From positions 1 to 42,989 of the forward strand of contig JASLIL010000003.1 in assembly GCA_030152145.1 (NCBI GenBank): a DNA stretch of 42,989 nucleotides, given 5' to 3'. This DNA is from Tissierellales bacterium (GTDB lineage Bacteria > Bacillota > Clostridia > Tissierellales > JASKZW01). The position numbers were made by a program, and so were the translations under genes. The stretch's first letter is position 1. Each line of letters begins with the position of its first letter. Below the pieces are notes generated by a model. That model was given only the letters and a program-made list of their open reading frames with translations. It did no database searches and was not told where the DNA came from. Of the stretch, positions 1 to 7,793 are shown piece after piece.

Positions 1-848
1 TCTACCACATCATTGATAGTTAAAAATGCCTTAGGATCTATACTTTCTACTATATCCTTAAGGACAGCCACCTGCCTAGAGGTAACTATGCAGTAGATAA
101 CTTCCTTATCTTCCTTGGTATAGGCCCCTCTACCTTCTAAAAATGTAACTCCCCTGTGAAGTCTTTTTATTATCTCCATGGAAATCTCTTCTGACTTCTC
201 AGAAATTATAATTACATTCTTCCTCCTGTTAAAGCCCATCTGCATCTGATCAACTACATTGTAGGCTATATACATGGATATAAGAGTATACATGGCCTTT
301 TTGTAGCCAAAGATCAGGGAGGATAGGGTTATTATAATAAAGTTAAAGCCCATTAGGGCTGAACCTATATTCATATTAAATTTCTTCTTTAATGAAACAG
401 CTATAATATCAAATCCTCCCTGGGAGGATCTGTTTCGAAACAAGAGTCCCATTCCCACACCATTTATAACTCCACCAAAAACAGCAGCCAAAAGTATATC
501 ATCTACATAAATAGTCTCCGATAAACTTCTAGTTAGAGTCAGGAGTGTTGACAGAGATACCATTGATATAAATCCATACAGAGCAAAATCCTTGTCTACT
601 CTTTTAAAGCCATATATAAATATAGGTATATTTATAATAAACATCATTATACCAGCTGGTATATCTGTTAGATACTGAATAAGTATACTTATTCCTCCTA
701 CTCCACCACTTAAAAGCCTATTGGGTACAAAAAACAAATTAACTGCCATAGCACATAGTAGATCCCCAAATAGGATAAATAAAATCCTCCTAAACTTTCC
801 TAAATCAAAACTTTTTTCTTCAACATCTTTAACTTCCTGACTGCTCAT
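1..848 (-). CDS. YitT family membrane protein (3' end cut by window edge)
   Basis: Integral membrane protein of the YitT family (DUF161 plus C-terminal DUF2179); its transported substrate is not known for the family. About 282 residues are visible from ATG at 848, preceded by the ribosome binding site AGAAGGGAG. Hydrophobic segments run through roughly residues 20-190, including the family-typical LSGGVGGISILIQYLT and NRSSQGGFDIIAV stretches. The soluble DUF2179 domain follows (RRKNVIIISEKSEEI, then TFLEGRGAYT). The protein is interrupted by the window start inside FLTINDVVE, so only the last few residues are missing. It starts 39 bp after the SPFH gene with no terminator between, so it could be read through from the stress operon. 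Family assignment is firm; function is unknown. Confidence 0.85.
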   Translation of the reverse strand, partial: MSSQEVKDVEEKSFDLGKFRRILFILFGDLLCAMAVNLFFVPNRLLSGGVGGISILIQYLTDIPAGIMMFIINIPIFIYGFKRVDKDFALYGFISMVSLSTLLTLTRSLSETIYVDDILLAAVFGGVINGVGMGLLFRNRSSQGGFDIIAVSLKKKFNMNIGSALMGFNFIIITLSSLIFGYKKAMYTLISMYIAYNVVDQMQMGFNRRKNVIIISEKSEEISMEIIKRLHRGVTFLEGRGAYTKEDKEVIYCIVTSRQVAVLKDIVESIDPKAFLTINDVV

Positions 849-887
849 ATCTAAAATGGAACTCCCTTCTTTTTTATACTAATCTAT

Positions 888-1829
888 TTATCCCAGCTTC
901 TGTCCACAGTTTGAACAGAAGTTTCCTTCTCCTGTCTTCTCTCCACAATTAGGGCAGAAATTAACCTTGGCTGACCCCTTCTTACTGTCTCCGTCCTTCA
1001 TGTTTTCCATCATTTCCTTGGCAATATTCATTCCCATCATCATACCTGCCATATCAGAAGCTGTGCCTCCACCTGTCTTACCTTCTGCCATAGCATCTGT
1101 TACAGATATTTGTTGGTACTTGCCTAGATCTCCTACCATGCTATGGGAGGCTGTTTTATTAATCATATTCTGAATCTCCTCTGGATAGTTAAAACTCATT
1201 ATATTAAAGCCTGTAACTCCCAAACCTAGCTTAAGAAGCTCCATGTCTAAGTCTTCCATGATCCCCCTACCTATTTCAAAGGAATTTGCCTGAAGGTTAA
1301 ACATATCCTTACCTTCCTTGGAAATCCATTTCATCAGAAGCTGATCTAAAACCGATCTAATTCTTATCTGAACATCTTCCACCAAGTAAGATGACTTTAT
1401 TCCAGCAACCTTATCTATCAGGCTTATATAGTCTGCTACCTTGAAGTTCAAGCTTCCATTAGCCCTTATAGGCATCCCTCCAGCCAGGCCTTCCACTGGT
1501 ATATTAATAGGATTTTGGGTTCCCCACTTTATGGTAAATTCCTTGGTATTTACAAAAAGTACCTCAGCCCTCATGCCTGTTTTAAATCCAAATTTAAAGC
1601 CCTTTAGACTGGAAAGAAATGGGATTATCTGACTTTCAACATCATAGTCTCCTTCATCTTTAAAGACTCCCTCTATTTTCCCATCTCTTAAAAATATAGC
1701 GTCTTGGCCAGGCCTAATAATAAGCCTACTGCCCTTTTTTATTTCCTTGTTAGGCCACTTCCAAAAAATCATGTCATCCCTAAACTCGTCCCACTCAATT
1801 ACATTTGCCAACTGTCTTCCAAAAACCAT
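888..1829 (-). CDS. SPFH-domain protein with C-terminal zinc ribbon (YdjI-like)
   Basis: 313-residue cytoplasmic or membrane-associated protein of the SPFH/virion-core-like family, related to B. subtilis YdjI. The SPFH (band 7-like) part covers about residues 25-235 and has no obvious membrane anchor. A short glycine- and methionine-rich segment (GGGTASDMAGMMMGMN) follows, then a C-terminal zinc ribbon with two CxxC pairs (CPNCGEKTGEGNFCSNC). It is the last gene of a four-gene cluster, PspA - zinc-ribbon membrane protein - TPM protein - SPFH, in the same order as ydjFGHI. In that system the protein is thought to help place PspA at stressed membrane; carrying that role over here is inference. 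It lies 12 bp after the TPM gene. Confidence 0.85.
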   Translation of the reverse strand: MVFGRQLANVIEWDEFRDDMIFWKWPNKEIKKGSRLIIRPGQDAIFLRDGKIEGVFKDEGDYDVESQIIPFLSSLKGFKFGFKTGMRAEVLFVNTKEFTIKWGTQNPINIPVEGLAGGMPIRANGSLNFKVADYISLIDKVAGIKSSYLVEDVQIRIRSVLDQLLMKWISKEGKDMFNLQANSFEIGRGIMEDLDMELLKLGLGVTGFNIMSFNYPEEIQNMINKTASHSMVGDLGKYQQISVTDAMAEGKTGGGTASDMAGMMMGMNIAKEMMENMKDGDSKKGSAKVNFCPNCGEKTGEGNFCSNCGQKLG

Positions 1830-1841
1830 AAGATCCCTCCT

Positions 1842-2609
1842 TTAAAATTTACTTCCACTACCACTATAGCTACTGCCACCTGATGTTGTACCACCTGATG
1901 ATCCACCAGAATTATTACCCTGGTTTCTAGGTGAATAGCTTTTACTTATGGAAGTTCTAATATATCTATCATAACTATCTACCAGACGACTTTTCTTACT
2001 GTCCTTGTAGCTAGATTCATTTACCGTTCTCCTACCCTCTGTCCTATAAAGCATGGCTCCTAGAACTATAGAGGCTGAAGCCAAGCTTAGAATCAGCCTA
2101 AACCATAATTTAAATATAGGCCCTTCAGGATTAATTCCTGGTCTGATTCCTAAATATTTACTGCTGCTTTCTATAAAAATCTTAAAGGCTCTATAGAAAT
2201 CACCACTAGACAGGTCATCTAAAATCTTCCTTCTTAGGCTATCTGTTCTTCTATTATCCATTCTTTCCATGGCTCCCTCATGACCAGAAACATAAACATC
2301 TCTAGTGGCCATATTTAGGGTCAAGATAACTGCATCTCCATGGTAGCCTTGGTAGCCTAAAGCTTGAGATTCATACATATAGTCCATATAGCTTTCTGCA
2401 TCATAGAAGTCCTGGCTATCTGTAGTCAAAATAAGTATATCGGTCTTTCTCTTCTGACTATAATCTCTGGCCAAATTCTCCAAGTCCTTCTTTTGTTCTA
2501 GAGTTAAAAGTCCTGCCTGATCATAAATATAGGTCTTACCAGAGTTGGCTAAAACTAAACTGCTAGTAACTAGGATTAGGGCTATAATTAAAAGTAGTTT
2601 CTTCTTCAT
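1842..2609 (-). CDS. TPM-domain membrane protein (YdjH/YgcG-like)
   Basis: 255-residue exported protein. A signal peptide (MKKKLLLIIALILVTSSLVLA) precedes a TPM_phosphatase (Psb32/YgcG) domain at about residues 25-150 (IYDQAGLLTLEQKKDLENLA, DILILTTDS). One membrane segment lies near residue 170-195 (LILSLASASIVLGAMLY), and the tail is Gly/Ser-rich, as in YgcG proteins. The start is set at 2609: its ATG overlaps the previous gene's stop in TAATG, and the ribosome binding site GGAGGTGG lies inside that gene's last codons, which implies translational coupling. An in-frame ATG upstream at 2684 lies inside the preceding gene and would spoil the signal peptide. Third gene of the PspA cluster. Confidence 0.85.
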   Translation of the reverse strand: MKKKLLLIIALILVTSSLVLANSGKTYIYDQAGLLTLEQKKDLENLARDYSQKRKTDILILTTDSQDFYDAESYMDYMYESQALGYQGYHGDAVILTLNMATRDVYVSGHEGAMERMDNRRTDSLRRKILDDLSSGDFYRAFKIFIESSSKYLGIRPGINPEGPIFKLWFRLILSLASASIVLGAMLYRTEGRRTVNESSYKDSKKSRLVDSYDRYIRTSISKSYSPRNQGNNSGGSSGGTTSGGSSYSGSGSKF

Positions 2610-3631
2610 TAAAAACCACCTCCTAAAACTAAGGCTAGTAGAGAACTTCCTAAAAATACCAGCATGAATACAGATAAAAACCAAAGTAAAACTTTTCTCT
2701 TGCTAATAGGTGGCTTACCTACTACCTTTCCAGTCTGTCCATTCATAGCAAATACATAGTCCTTACCCTTATAGTCATAGTAGACCATCCAAATTGGTAG
2801 AAGACTGTAGTAGGCATTCTCATTTTTTGTATCTATGTCCTTATATCCAAAGCTAATGCTAGCATACTGGTAGCTAGTAGAACGAATAAAACTATCTACA
2901 TAATCCTCTATCTTAGCCTTGGCACGAGGCAGCATTTCCTGCTCATCATAGTCATACTTTTCTGCTATAAATCCTGCCAGGTAGGCTGGCTTAAATTCCT
3001 TTAGGTCACTATAGTTATAGGGCTCTAAAAGATCCATCAAGCCATCAGCCATTTTTTTAGAAGCATCTACTGGCACTTTTAGGTAGCGAAGATCTATCTT
3101 CCTATAAACTTCATAGTAGCTGGTTTCTGTGTATATATAATCTCCTGACCTATAGGTCCTAACCTTGGTACCAGTTCCCTTTACTGCACCATCAGTCTTT
3201 AAATCATAAAGCCAAAAAGGTATATACATTCCTGATATGTTTTTTATCCTATCTGCAGTAACAAAACCTCTGGGAGTAAGTCTACCCTTTCCTGCCCACT
3301 TTTTAAAGGCTTTTTGAGCCCTGTCCTTACTAATAGAAAAGGGAATCAGCTTAGAAGGAGCCATATCTCCACTAATTCTATCACCTATGACCATAGCCGC
3401 TCCACAAAAGCTACAATTAGTCGCAATTGTCTCCTCTTCTGTTATAAGGTTGGCGCCACAATTATCACAGTGATACTCTAAAACCTCATCTGAAAACTCC
3501 CTATTTATGTTCTCCTCTGGAAAATCCTCAACTAGATCCTCCCTACCGCAGAATTCACAATAGAGTCTAGATGAGTCTGCATCATACTTCATATCATTAC
3601 CACAATTAGGACATTTATAATGTATAATCAC
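2609..3631 (-). CDS. Zinc-ribbon membrane protein (YdjG-like)
   Basis: 340-residue protein with two N-terminal zinc ribbons, CPNCGNDMKY...CEFCG (residues 8-32) and CDNCGANL...CSFCG (residues 55-77). A soluble middle domain (about 90-300) follows, and then a single C-terminal membrane segment (LLWFLSVFMLVFLGSSLLALVL) ending GGGF. It matches B. subtilis YdjG in architecture and in its position between the PspA and TPM genes. It probably anchors the PspA/SPFH assembly at the membrane; that role is inferred from the ydj system. Its stop overlaps the TPM gene's start by one base. A 14-bp stem-loop separates it from pspA upstream. Confidence 0.82.
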   Translation of the reverse strand: MIIHYKCPNCGNDMKYDADSSRLYCEFCGREDLVEDFPEENINREFSDEVLEYHCDNCGANLITEEETIATNCSFCGAAMVIGDRISGDMAPSKLIPFSISKDRAQKAFKKWAGKGRLTPRGFVTADRIKNISGMYIPFWLYDLKTDGAVKGTGTKVRTYRSGDYIYTETSYYEVYRKIDLRYLKVPVDASKKMADGLMDLLEPYNYSDLKEFKPAYLAGFIAEKYDYDEQEMLPRAKAKIEDYVDSFIRSTSYQYASISFGYKDIDTKNENAYYSLLPIWMVYYDYKGKDYVFAMNGQTGKVVGKPPISKRKVLLWFLSVFMLVFLGSSLLALVLGGGF

Positions 3632-3653
3632 CTTTTAGCCTCCTCTCTATAGC

Positions 3654-3685
3654 TATAAAGCTGTAGCAAACGCTACAGCTTTATA
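3654..3685 (-). other. Perfect stem-loop between pspA and the zinc-ribbon gene
   Basis: Inverted repeat with 14-bp arms (3654-3667 and 3672-3685) and a 4-base loop, directly after the pspA stop. The minus-strand transcript shows no U-run after the hairpin, so it is not a classic terminator. It may be a partial attenuator or a 3'-end stabiliser that keeps PspA above the downstream proteins. The structure is seen; its role is inferred. Confidence 0.75.
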
Positions 3686-4366
3686 TTAGTCCTCATTTAA
3701 TTTATCCTTAAGTCTCTGTAACTCATCTTCAACAGAACTATCATTACCATCATCATATTTACTTATCAAATCTTCCACATCATCATTGATGGACTTGTTT
3801 AGTTCACTCATAGCCTCTGCCTCATCTAAGGCCCTGTTTGCCTTGTCCTCCATCCTCTCAAAAAGAGATATACTATCTCCTATGTTTTTACCTGAAGAAC
3901 CTACCTGGTTTATCTTCTCCTGGGTCTTAGCTACAGCCATCTTTGACTTAATAGTTTGTTTTCTCCTATTTAATTCATCTATATCCTTATTTAACTTATC
4001 GTGCATTTCCCTCATCTTTATAGAGTTTTCAACAGCCAGCTCATAGTTTTTCTTTAAAGCTTCCTCTCTTTCAAGAAGCTCCTGCTTTCTCTCTATAAAT
4101 TTCTTAGCATCATCTTCATTGCCATCCTTTAAGGCCTTCATAGCATAGGTTTCCATCTTCTTAGCCTCTTCTACTAGGTCATCCAAATCTCTTTTAGCTC
4201 TCTTTTCCTCAGCCATTAAACCAGCTGTCTCAGACTTAACGTTTCTCAAGTCCCTATCTAGGTCACGAAGAACCTGATCTATCATCTTCTCTGGATCTTC
4301 TGCCTTATCCAACAGTGCATTTATGTTACTGGTCATAATATCTTTAAATCTCTTTAATATAGTCAC
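3686..4366 (-). CDS. pspA: PspA/IM30-family phage-shock/envelope-stress protein
   Basis: 226-residue PspA/IM30/LiaH-family protein, predicted to be almost entirely alpha-helical coiled coil. The N-terminal amphipathic helix (TILKRFKDIMTSNINALLDKAEDPEKM) is the membrane-sensing part of the family. Charged heptads fill residues 25-220. Such proteins oligomerise on damaged membrane and protect it, an ESCRT-III-like activity. The start is the GTG at 4366, eight bases after AGGAGG; the in-frame GTG at 4375 lies inside that ribosome binding site and cannot be used. It is the first gene of the ydjFGHI-like operon. An extended -10 promoter lies about 50 bp upstream. Confidence 0.9.
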   Translation of the reverse strand: MTILKRFKDIMTSNINALLDKAEDPEKMIDQVLRDLDRDLRNVKSETAGLMAEEKRAKRDLDDLVEEAKKMETYAMKALKDGNEDDAKKFIERKQELLEREEALKKNYELAVENSIKMREMHDKLNKDIDELNRRKQTIKSKMAVAKTQEKINQVGSSGKNIGDSISLFERMEDKANRALDEAEAMSELNKSINDDVEDLISKYDDGNDSSVEDELQRLKDKLNED

Positions 4367-4413
4367 TAAAAACACCTCCTGGCTAATATATACCCTTTAT
4401 GCTTAGTAACTAA

Positions 4414-4422
4414 ATTATAGCA
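4414..4422 (-). promoter_or_regulatory. Extended -10 promoter for the pspA operon
   Basis: On the minus strand TGCTATAAT is a perfect extended -10 (TGn plus TATAAT). No good -35 box is placed 16-18 bases upstream. The start of transcription would fall near 4407, giving a leader of about 40 bases. Confidence 0.6.
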
Positions 4423-4493
4423 CAGAAGTATTTGTTTAGATTAAAAACTTCTGCTTTTCCTAAAGTTTTATCTTATTTTTACTAATTTATTTC

Positions 4494-4522
4494 TTTACTT
4501 TAATCAGACTTGCTGTTATTAT
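4494..4522 (+). promoter_or_regulatory. Promoter of the polyferredoxin membrane protein gene
   Basis: TTTACT at 4494-4499 and TATTAT at 4517-4522, separated by 17 bases, fit a housekeeping promoter. The predicted transcription start near 4529 falls inside the palindrome at 4525-4545. Confidence 0.6.
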
Positions 4523-4524
4523 GA

Positions 4525-4545
4525 TTATACCCCCAAAGGGTATAA
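4525..4545 (+). promoter_or_regulatory. Palindromic operator, CsoR/CstR-like
   Basis: Perfect inverted repeat TTATACCC - CCAAA - GGGTATAA. It covers the expected transcription start and abuts the ribosome binding site AAGGAGG at 4544-4550. The TATACCC/GGGTATA arms with a C/G-rich centre resemble operators of the CsoR/CstR family of copper or persulfide repressors. No regulator of that family is encoded in the window, so the match is by sequence resemblance only. Confidence 0.55.
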
Positions 4546-4555
4546 GGAGGTATTT

Positions 4556-5275
4556 ATGAAATACATAAAAACAAATCGAATATTTACAAGCCTTAGAAAT
4601 TGGGACTGGCTCTTTACTATCTTAGTAGCCCTAGGTGGCCTATTTATTCCAAAGCTTGGCCTACTGGTAATTTTTATTATGCTAGGCCTAACTGCCACCA
4701 GTCTTTTTAAGGGAAGGTACTGGTGTGGCAATGTCTGCCCCCATGGCAGTCTTTTTGACAAGCTGATCCTTCCCCTTAGTAGGAATGTTAAAATACCAAA
4801 CTTTCTAGGCTCAAAAACTTTTGGACTTGGTTTTTTCGGCTTCTTCCTATTTAACTTTTCAAGGAAGCTTCTGGCTGTCCTAAAAACTTGGGGAAGTTTT
4901 GACTTTCTAGACAAGCTAGGCCTGGTCTTTGTCACTACCTATCTTATGGTTATGACCCTGGGAGCTATACTGGGTCTGATCTTTAGCCCCAGAACCTGGT
5001 GCCAATTTTGCCCCATGGCCAGTATCCAAAAGGCAACAGCCTCCCTGGCTAGAAAAACCGAGATTTCAAAGTCCACAGAGGATATTTTAAGTTTAAAAGA
5101 TCTGGATAAGTGCCTTAAGTGTGGAAAGTGTTCTAGGGTATGTCCTATACAGATAAGGCCCCATGAAAACTTTGATTCCATAGGCCAGTTCACAGACCCT
5201 AACTGTATTAAATGTTCTACCTGCATACACAACTGTCCCCTGGACCTTTTAGAATGGAAAAAACTTCAATCATAG
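4556..5275 (+). CDS. 4Fe-4S polyferredoxin membrane protein (NapH/CcoG-like)
   Basis: 239-residue membrane electron-transfer protein of the NapH/NosR/CcoG type. Two cysteine motifs flank the membrane segments: CGNVCPHG near residue 59 and CQFCPMAS near residue 155. At the C terminus lie two ferredoxin-like 4Fe-4S motifs, CLKCGKCSRVCP and CIKCSTCIHNCP. Hydrophobic stretches sit at about 15-50, 95-115 and 125-150. The ATG at 4556 follows AAGGAGG with a six-base gap. It stands alone between a strong operator and a terminator. CcoG homologues reduce copper and NapH homologues pass electrons from quinol; the CsoR-like operator makes a copper- or sulfur-linked redox role plausible but unproven. Confidence 0.85.
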   Translation: MKYIKTNRIFTSLRNWDWLFTILVALGGLFIPKLGLLVIFIMLGLTATSLFKGRYWCGNVCPHGSLFDKLILPLSRNVKIPNFLGSKTFGLGFFGFFLFNFSRKLLAVLKTWGSFDFLDKLGLVFVTTYLMVMTLGAILGLIFSPRTWCQFCPMASIQKATASLARKTEISKSTEDILSLKDLDKCLKCGKCSRVCPIQIRPHENFDSIGQFTDPNCIKCSTCIHNCPLDLLEWKKLQS

Positions 5276-5289
5276 AAAGCATAGAAAAA

Positions 5290-5318
5290 GCCAAAAATCC
5301 TTAGATTTTTGGCTTTTA
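5290..5318. terminator. Bidirectional terminator
   Basis: Stem GCCAAAAATC (5290-5299) / GATTTTTGGC (5304-5313), with TTTT on the plus side and a T-run on the minus side. It serves the convergent polyferredoxin gene and iorB. Confidence 0.85.
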
Positions 5319-5322
5319 TCTT

Positions 5323-5889
5323 CTATCCTAACTTATATCCCCTGTGAAAGGCCCTTATATTATCCTCTACTGCCTTTGCTGGAACAAAATCCCTTAAAAC
5401 TTCCTCCCAAACTTCCAGATCTATGTCTAGTTGCTTGGCTAGAACTCCTATCAAAACTGTATTGGCAGCCTTTATATTTCCAGCCTCCTTGGCTTCTTCA
5501 ACTCCATCTAGCTCAATAAGCCTGTACTTATCCTTAAGCTCCTCTATTTCCTGGTCTGGATACACTTCCTTCTCCAGCAACACTGGAGTTGGATAAACCT
5601 TCTTAGTGTTCATTATTATTACACCATCATCCCTTAGGTCATCCCTAAATCTATAGGCTTCCAAGGGCTCCATACCCAATATTATATCCCCTTCCTTAGG
5701 TCCTATATTAGGTGAATAAACCTTGTCGCCCATTCTAACAGAACCAGAAACCTTACCTCCTCTTTGAGAAAGTCCAACTACATCATTGGTTTTAACGTCT
5801 AGGCCTGATCTGAATGCTGCCTCTGCAATTATACTGGTAGCCAATACCAAGCCCTGGCCCCCAACTCCTGCTATAATAATATTCTTCAT
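5323..5889 (-). CDS. iorB: Indolepyruvate:ferredoxin oxidoreductase, beta subunit
   Basis: 188-residue gamma-type domain of the 2-oxoacid:ferredoxin oxidoreductase superfamily. The N terminus (KNIIIAGVGGQGLVLATSII) is the hallmark glycine-rich segment of IorB. With IorA it converts arylpyruvates, formed by transamination of Trp, Phe and Tyr, to aryl-acetyl-CoA with reduction of ferredoxin. Start chosen at ATG 5889, after GGAGGG; an in-frame ATG at 5949 lies inside iorA and would add an unrelated leader. The gene starts 10 bp after the iorA stop and ends at a shared terminator. Confidence 0.92.
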   Translation of the reverse strand: MKNIIIAGVGGQGLVLATSIIAEAAFRSGLDVKTNDVVGLSQRGGKVSGSVRMGDKVYSPNIGPKEGDIILGMEPLEAYRFRDDLRDDGVIIMNTKKVYPTPVLLEKEVYPDQEIEELKDKYRLIELDGVEEAKEAGNIKAANTVLIGVLAKQLDIDLEVWEEVLRDFVPAKAVEDNIRAFHRGYKLG

Positions 5890-5899
5890 ACTATCCCTC

Positions 5900-7672
5900 C
5901 TATTCCTTCCTATGAATGGCATTAACTGGACAAACCTGTGCACAAACACTACAGCCTACACACATATCCTCATCTATAGATGACTTTAACTTGTCTATGC
6001 CCTCATACTTCTTCATTCTAATAGGCGGACAATTAGTTCTAACACAAGATCTACAAGCTATACAGATATTAGGATCCACCTCAAAAGGTCCCTCCTTGAT
6101 CTTATACCTAAGAGCACAAGGCCTAGTAGCTATAATAACTGAAATACCCTTCTTCTTGATCTCGTCATTTATAATCTTCTTTGCTCCATCATAGTCAAAC
6201 TGATCTATTTCAACTACATTTTCAATACCCATAGTAGATAAAAGTTCCCTTATTGAAATATCCATATCATCACTAGTATTATAGTTACCGCTACCAGCAT
6301 TAGCCTGTCCCCCTGTCATAGCAGTAGTACTATTATCTAGGATAATAAAGGTCATATTATCTTCCTCATCCAGATTATGCAAAAGGTTGGCAAAGCCTGG
6401 CATTCCAGAATGGAAGAAAGTTCCATCACCAATAACAGAAACTATAGGTTCTTGACTCTCTGCCTGTCTCATGGCCTTATTCATACCCTTGGTAATTCCC
6501 AGGGTAGCTCCCATACTAACCATTACATTACTAACAGCAAAAGCTGGCAAAACAGACATAGAGTAGCAACCTATATCCCCAATAACCTTAACCTTGGCCT
6601 TCTTTAAAATATCAAATATTGGCCTATGGGGACATCCAGCACAAAACATAGGTGGCCTAGAAACCGTATCTCCTCTAGAATCACCGGAATAGCTTAAGCT
6701 ATCTATAATTCCAGCCTCATAAAGTCCCTTCTCTATTTCCTCTGTAAAAAGCTCTCCTGTAAAGGAAAAATATTTCTTACCTTCTACTTCAAGCCCCATC
6801 AAAGTCAGCTCATTTTCTATAAAAGGCATCATCTCTTCTATAACTATAATCCTCTTATACTTTTGACTTAATTCCTCCATCCTTTTTTTGGATATAGGAT
6901 AAACCATACCTAGTTTATAGATACTTAGGTCCAGGTCCAGCTCCTTTAGGTTGTAGTAGCCTATACCTGTTGTAACCACAAGGGTATCTGCCCCTTCCTT
7001 CTCCTCTAAAATATTTATAGGGCAATGGTAGGCATAGTCTTCTAGGGCCTTGATTCTATCCACCATCCTATACTGAGCCTTAAAGGTATTTGGCGGAAGC
7101 ATAGTATAGCTTTCCTGATCTGGCACAAATCCTCCTGGCACTGAATCAATCCTATCTCCCAGTTCTACAATCCCCCTACTATGGCAAATTCTACTGGTTA
7201 TATCTAAAAGCATAGGTGTATTGTATTCCTCTGAAAGCTCCAGACCCAACTTTGTATAGTCCTTGGCCTCCTGGCTGGAACCTGGGTATAGGATTCCCAT
7301 ATTGGCAAACTTACCTATAATCCTATTATCTTGCTCATTTTGAGAACTAGCCATACCTGGGTCATCACCACTAACCAATAAGAAGCCTCCATTAATAGGC
7401 ATCTGAGTAAAGGTCATAAGTGGATCCATAGCAATATTAAGTCCCACATGTTTCATAACAGCCATAGACCTGGCCCCGTAAAGAGCTCCACCTATAGCCA
7501 CCTCCAAGGCCACCTTCTCATTTAAGGAAAACTCAGAATAAATCTCATCATACTCTTTCACAGTCTCTACTATCTCTACAGTAGGTGAGCCTGGATAGGC
7601 TGCAGCCACTCTACCACCGGCTTCGTAGAAACCTCTAGCCACTGACTGATTACCTGTTAAAACACTCTTCAT
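5900..7672 (-). CDS. iorA: Indolepyruvate:ferredoxin oxidoreductase, alpha subunit
   Basis: 590-residue thiamine-pyrophosphate enzyme of full IorA length. The N-terminal half has the pyrimidine-binding and domain II regions (AAYPGSPTVEIVE, KHVGLNIAMDPLMT). The TPP/Mg-binding part is at about 360-460: CAGCPHRPIF, GDIGCYSM, then GDGTFFHSGMPGF and DNSTTAMTGGQ. The C terminus carries two 4Fe-4S motifs (CIACRSCVRTNCP and CVGCSVCAQVCP). ATG 7672 follows GGGGGAG. It heads the iorAB operon. An anaerobe would use it to ferment aromatic amino acids and make reduced ferredoxin, which fits the proteolytic genes elsewhere in the window. Confidence 0.95.
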   Translation of the reverse strand: MKSVLTGNQSVARGFYEAGGRVAAAYPGSPTVEIVETVKEYDEIYSEFSLNEKVALEVAIGGALYGARSMAVMKHVGLNIAMDPLMTFTQMPINGGFLLVSGDDPGMASSQNEQDNRIIGKFANMGILYPGSSQEAKDYTKLGLELSEEYNTPMLLDITSRICHSRGIVELGDRIDSVPGGFVPDQESYTMLPPNTFKAQYRMVDRIKALEDYAYHCPINILEEKEGADTLVVTTGIGYYNLKELDLDLSIYKLGMVYPISKKRMEELSQKYKRIIVIEEMMPFIENELTLMGLEVEGKKYFSFTGELFTEEIEKGLYEAGIIDSLSYSGDSRGDTVSRPPMFCAGCPHRPIFDILKKAKVKVIGDIGCYSMSVLPAFAVSNVMVSMGATLGITKGMNKAMRQAESQEPIVSVIGDGTFFHSGMPGFANLLHNLDEEDNMTFIILDNSTTAMTGGQANAGSGNYNTSDDMDISIRELLSTMGIENVVEIDQFDYDGAKKIINDEIKKKGISVIIATRPCALRYKIKEGPFEVDPNICIACRSCVRTNCPPIRMKKYEGIDKLKSSIDEDMCVGCSVCAQVCPVNAIHRKE

Positions 7673-7760
7673 ATAGAATACTCCCCCTTTCCCTGTATTT
7701 TTACCCTAGTTTTCCCCCCTATAATCTATAGAGGGAACTATTGGTCCCTTATTTTCTAGG

Positions 7761-7793
7761 AAAATAAAAAAAGAGAGGTTTTATCCTCTCTTG
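7761..7793 (-). terminator. Terminator of the helicase operon
   Basis: Minus-strand stem AAGAGAGG (from 7785-7792) / CCTCTCTT (from 7771-7778), followed by a long T-run. The stop codon of the helicase lies in the loop and the last codons form the 5' arm. Confidence 0.85.

Noticed and set aside
3654..3685. Intrinsic terminator after pspA
   Set aside because: The stem is strong but no U-run follows on the minus strand, and the next gene belongs to the same conserved cluster, so I list it as a stem-loop.
4525..4935. Minus-strand open frame of 136 codons opposite the polyferredoxin gene
   Set aside because: Antisense to a well-supported gene with intact cysteine motifs; lacks a ribosome binding site and resembles no family.
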